From the NCBI GenBank assembly GCA_030149165.1, contig JASBRY010000009.1:992001-1056000 (forward strand): 64,000 bases of DNA, in the 5' to 3' direction. Positions 63,718 through 64,000 of this stretch are shown piece by piece. Under the pieces are notes generated by a model. The model was given only the letters and a program-made list of their open reading frames with translations. It ran no database searches and had not been told where the DNA came from. The number at the start of each line of letters is the position of its first letter. The first letter of the stretch is position 1. The position numbers and the translations under genes were made by a program. Source of the DNA: Phycisphaerales bacterium. GTDB lineage: Bacteria; Planctomycetota; Phycisphaerae; Phycisphaerales; UBA1924.

Positions 63718-64000
63718 ATGAACAAGAATAAAGCTAAACAAGTTCGCCGATTGAAGCGAAAGATCGGAATCCGCAAGCGCGTCGTCGGGACTCCCGAGCG
63801 TCCGCGTCTGGCAATCTACCGCTCGCTCAATCACATGTACGCACAGGTCATCGACGACATGGCTGGGAAGACCATTGTCAGCGCCTCCACTCGTGATAAG
63901 GGTGTGAAGGTCGACAAGTCAACCGGCAACTCCGATGCCGCCAAAGCAGTGGGTTCCGTCCTCGCTGAGCGTGCGAAAGAAGCGGGCATCGAGGCCGTGG
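63718..64000 (+). CDS. rplR: 50S ribosomal protein L18, C-terminus cut by the window edge
   Basis: The 94 visible codons (KQVRRLKRKIGIRKRVVGT; RPRLAIYRSLNHMYAQVI; TIVSASTRD) are L18, which binds 5S rRNA with L5. GAGG lies 9 bases before the ATG. The window ends inside the gene (near EAGIEAV). Confidence 0.97.
   Translation, partial: MNKNKAKQVRRLKRKIGIRKRVVGTPERPRLAIYRSLNHMYAQVIDDMAGKTIVSASTRDKGVKVDKSTGNSDAAKAVGSVLAERAKEAGIEAV

Overview
The window reads as chromosomal DNA of a planctomycete of the class Phycisphaerae (order Phycisphaerales or close), probably aquatic. This is inferred from its gene content: five secreted proteins ending in paired dockerin-like repeats, four of which close with Gly-Cys-Pro (the 'GC-type dockerin' class); H-X9-DG-type pseudopilins; a PEP-CTERM-like protein with a terminal Arg run; planctomycete-style small zinc ribbons; and fused AroD-AroE and ThiD2-ThiE proteins. 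Base composition is moderately GC-rich. Genes are dense on both strands. No rRNA, insertion sequence, prophage or CRISPR array was seen, and no gene-free stretch exceeds about 300 bases.

Region by region. 1-2.4 kb: a minus-strand set with a small His/Cys-rich DUF2946-like protein, a pseudopilin and two exported proteins. 2.6-9.4 kb: tRNA-Leu, type III glutamine synthetase, two tandem paralogous chemoreceptors with a c-type-heme motif in the sensor domain, tRNA-Arg. 9.6-16 kb: S20, a CPBP membrane protease, tRNA-Glu, an Hpt plus diguanylate-cyclase response-regulator pair, SlyX, a small lipoprotein, a PLP-binding protein, a Tat/lipoprotein amidase, a DUF481 outer-membrane barrel, and an MscS channel. 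17-23 kb: a minus-strand group (methyltransferase, polyprenyl synthase, membrane protein, AsnB), then UDP-glucose dehydrogenase. 23-38 kb: secreted and surface proteins (PEP-CTERM-like and four dockerin-type proteins, one a matrixin-type metalloprotease) interleaved with a pseudopilin, TyrRS, GmhA, an exported MsrB-MsrA, AroDE and a FabZ-like dehydratase. 38-54.9 kb: mainly housekeeping genes (RecO, an HDOD regulator, an M16 peptidase, ThiD2-ThiE, an RluA-type enzyme, HemW, an FHA protein, PurA, UppS, CdsA, a coiled-coil protein, RuvB), ending with an M28 peptidase lipoprotein and an unrecognised exported protein. 55.1-64 kb: the S10-spc ribosomal protein cluster in canonical order from rpsJ to a truncated rplR.

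How the genes fit together: the housekeeping blocks are ordinary. The distinctive parts are (a) the family of exported proteins sharing one C-terminal dockerin-like module, two of them next to pseudopilin genes, with Fur-box-like palindromes in one of those intergenic regions; (b) sensory and c-di-GMP modules (haem-type chemoreceptors, Hpt/GGEEF pair, HDOD protein with a degenerate GGDEF-like tail); and (c) departures inside the ribosomal cluster: L22 carries an N-terminal extension resembling an XRE-type helix-turn-helix, S14 is the short form but lacks three of the four zinc cysteines, and hairpins lie between rpsJ/rplC, rplC/rplD and rplX/rplE. Three housekeeping genes (asnB, tyrS, aroDE) contain sharply bounded low-GC internal segments. 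All functional calls come from reading motifs by eye; no database search was run.
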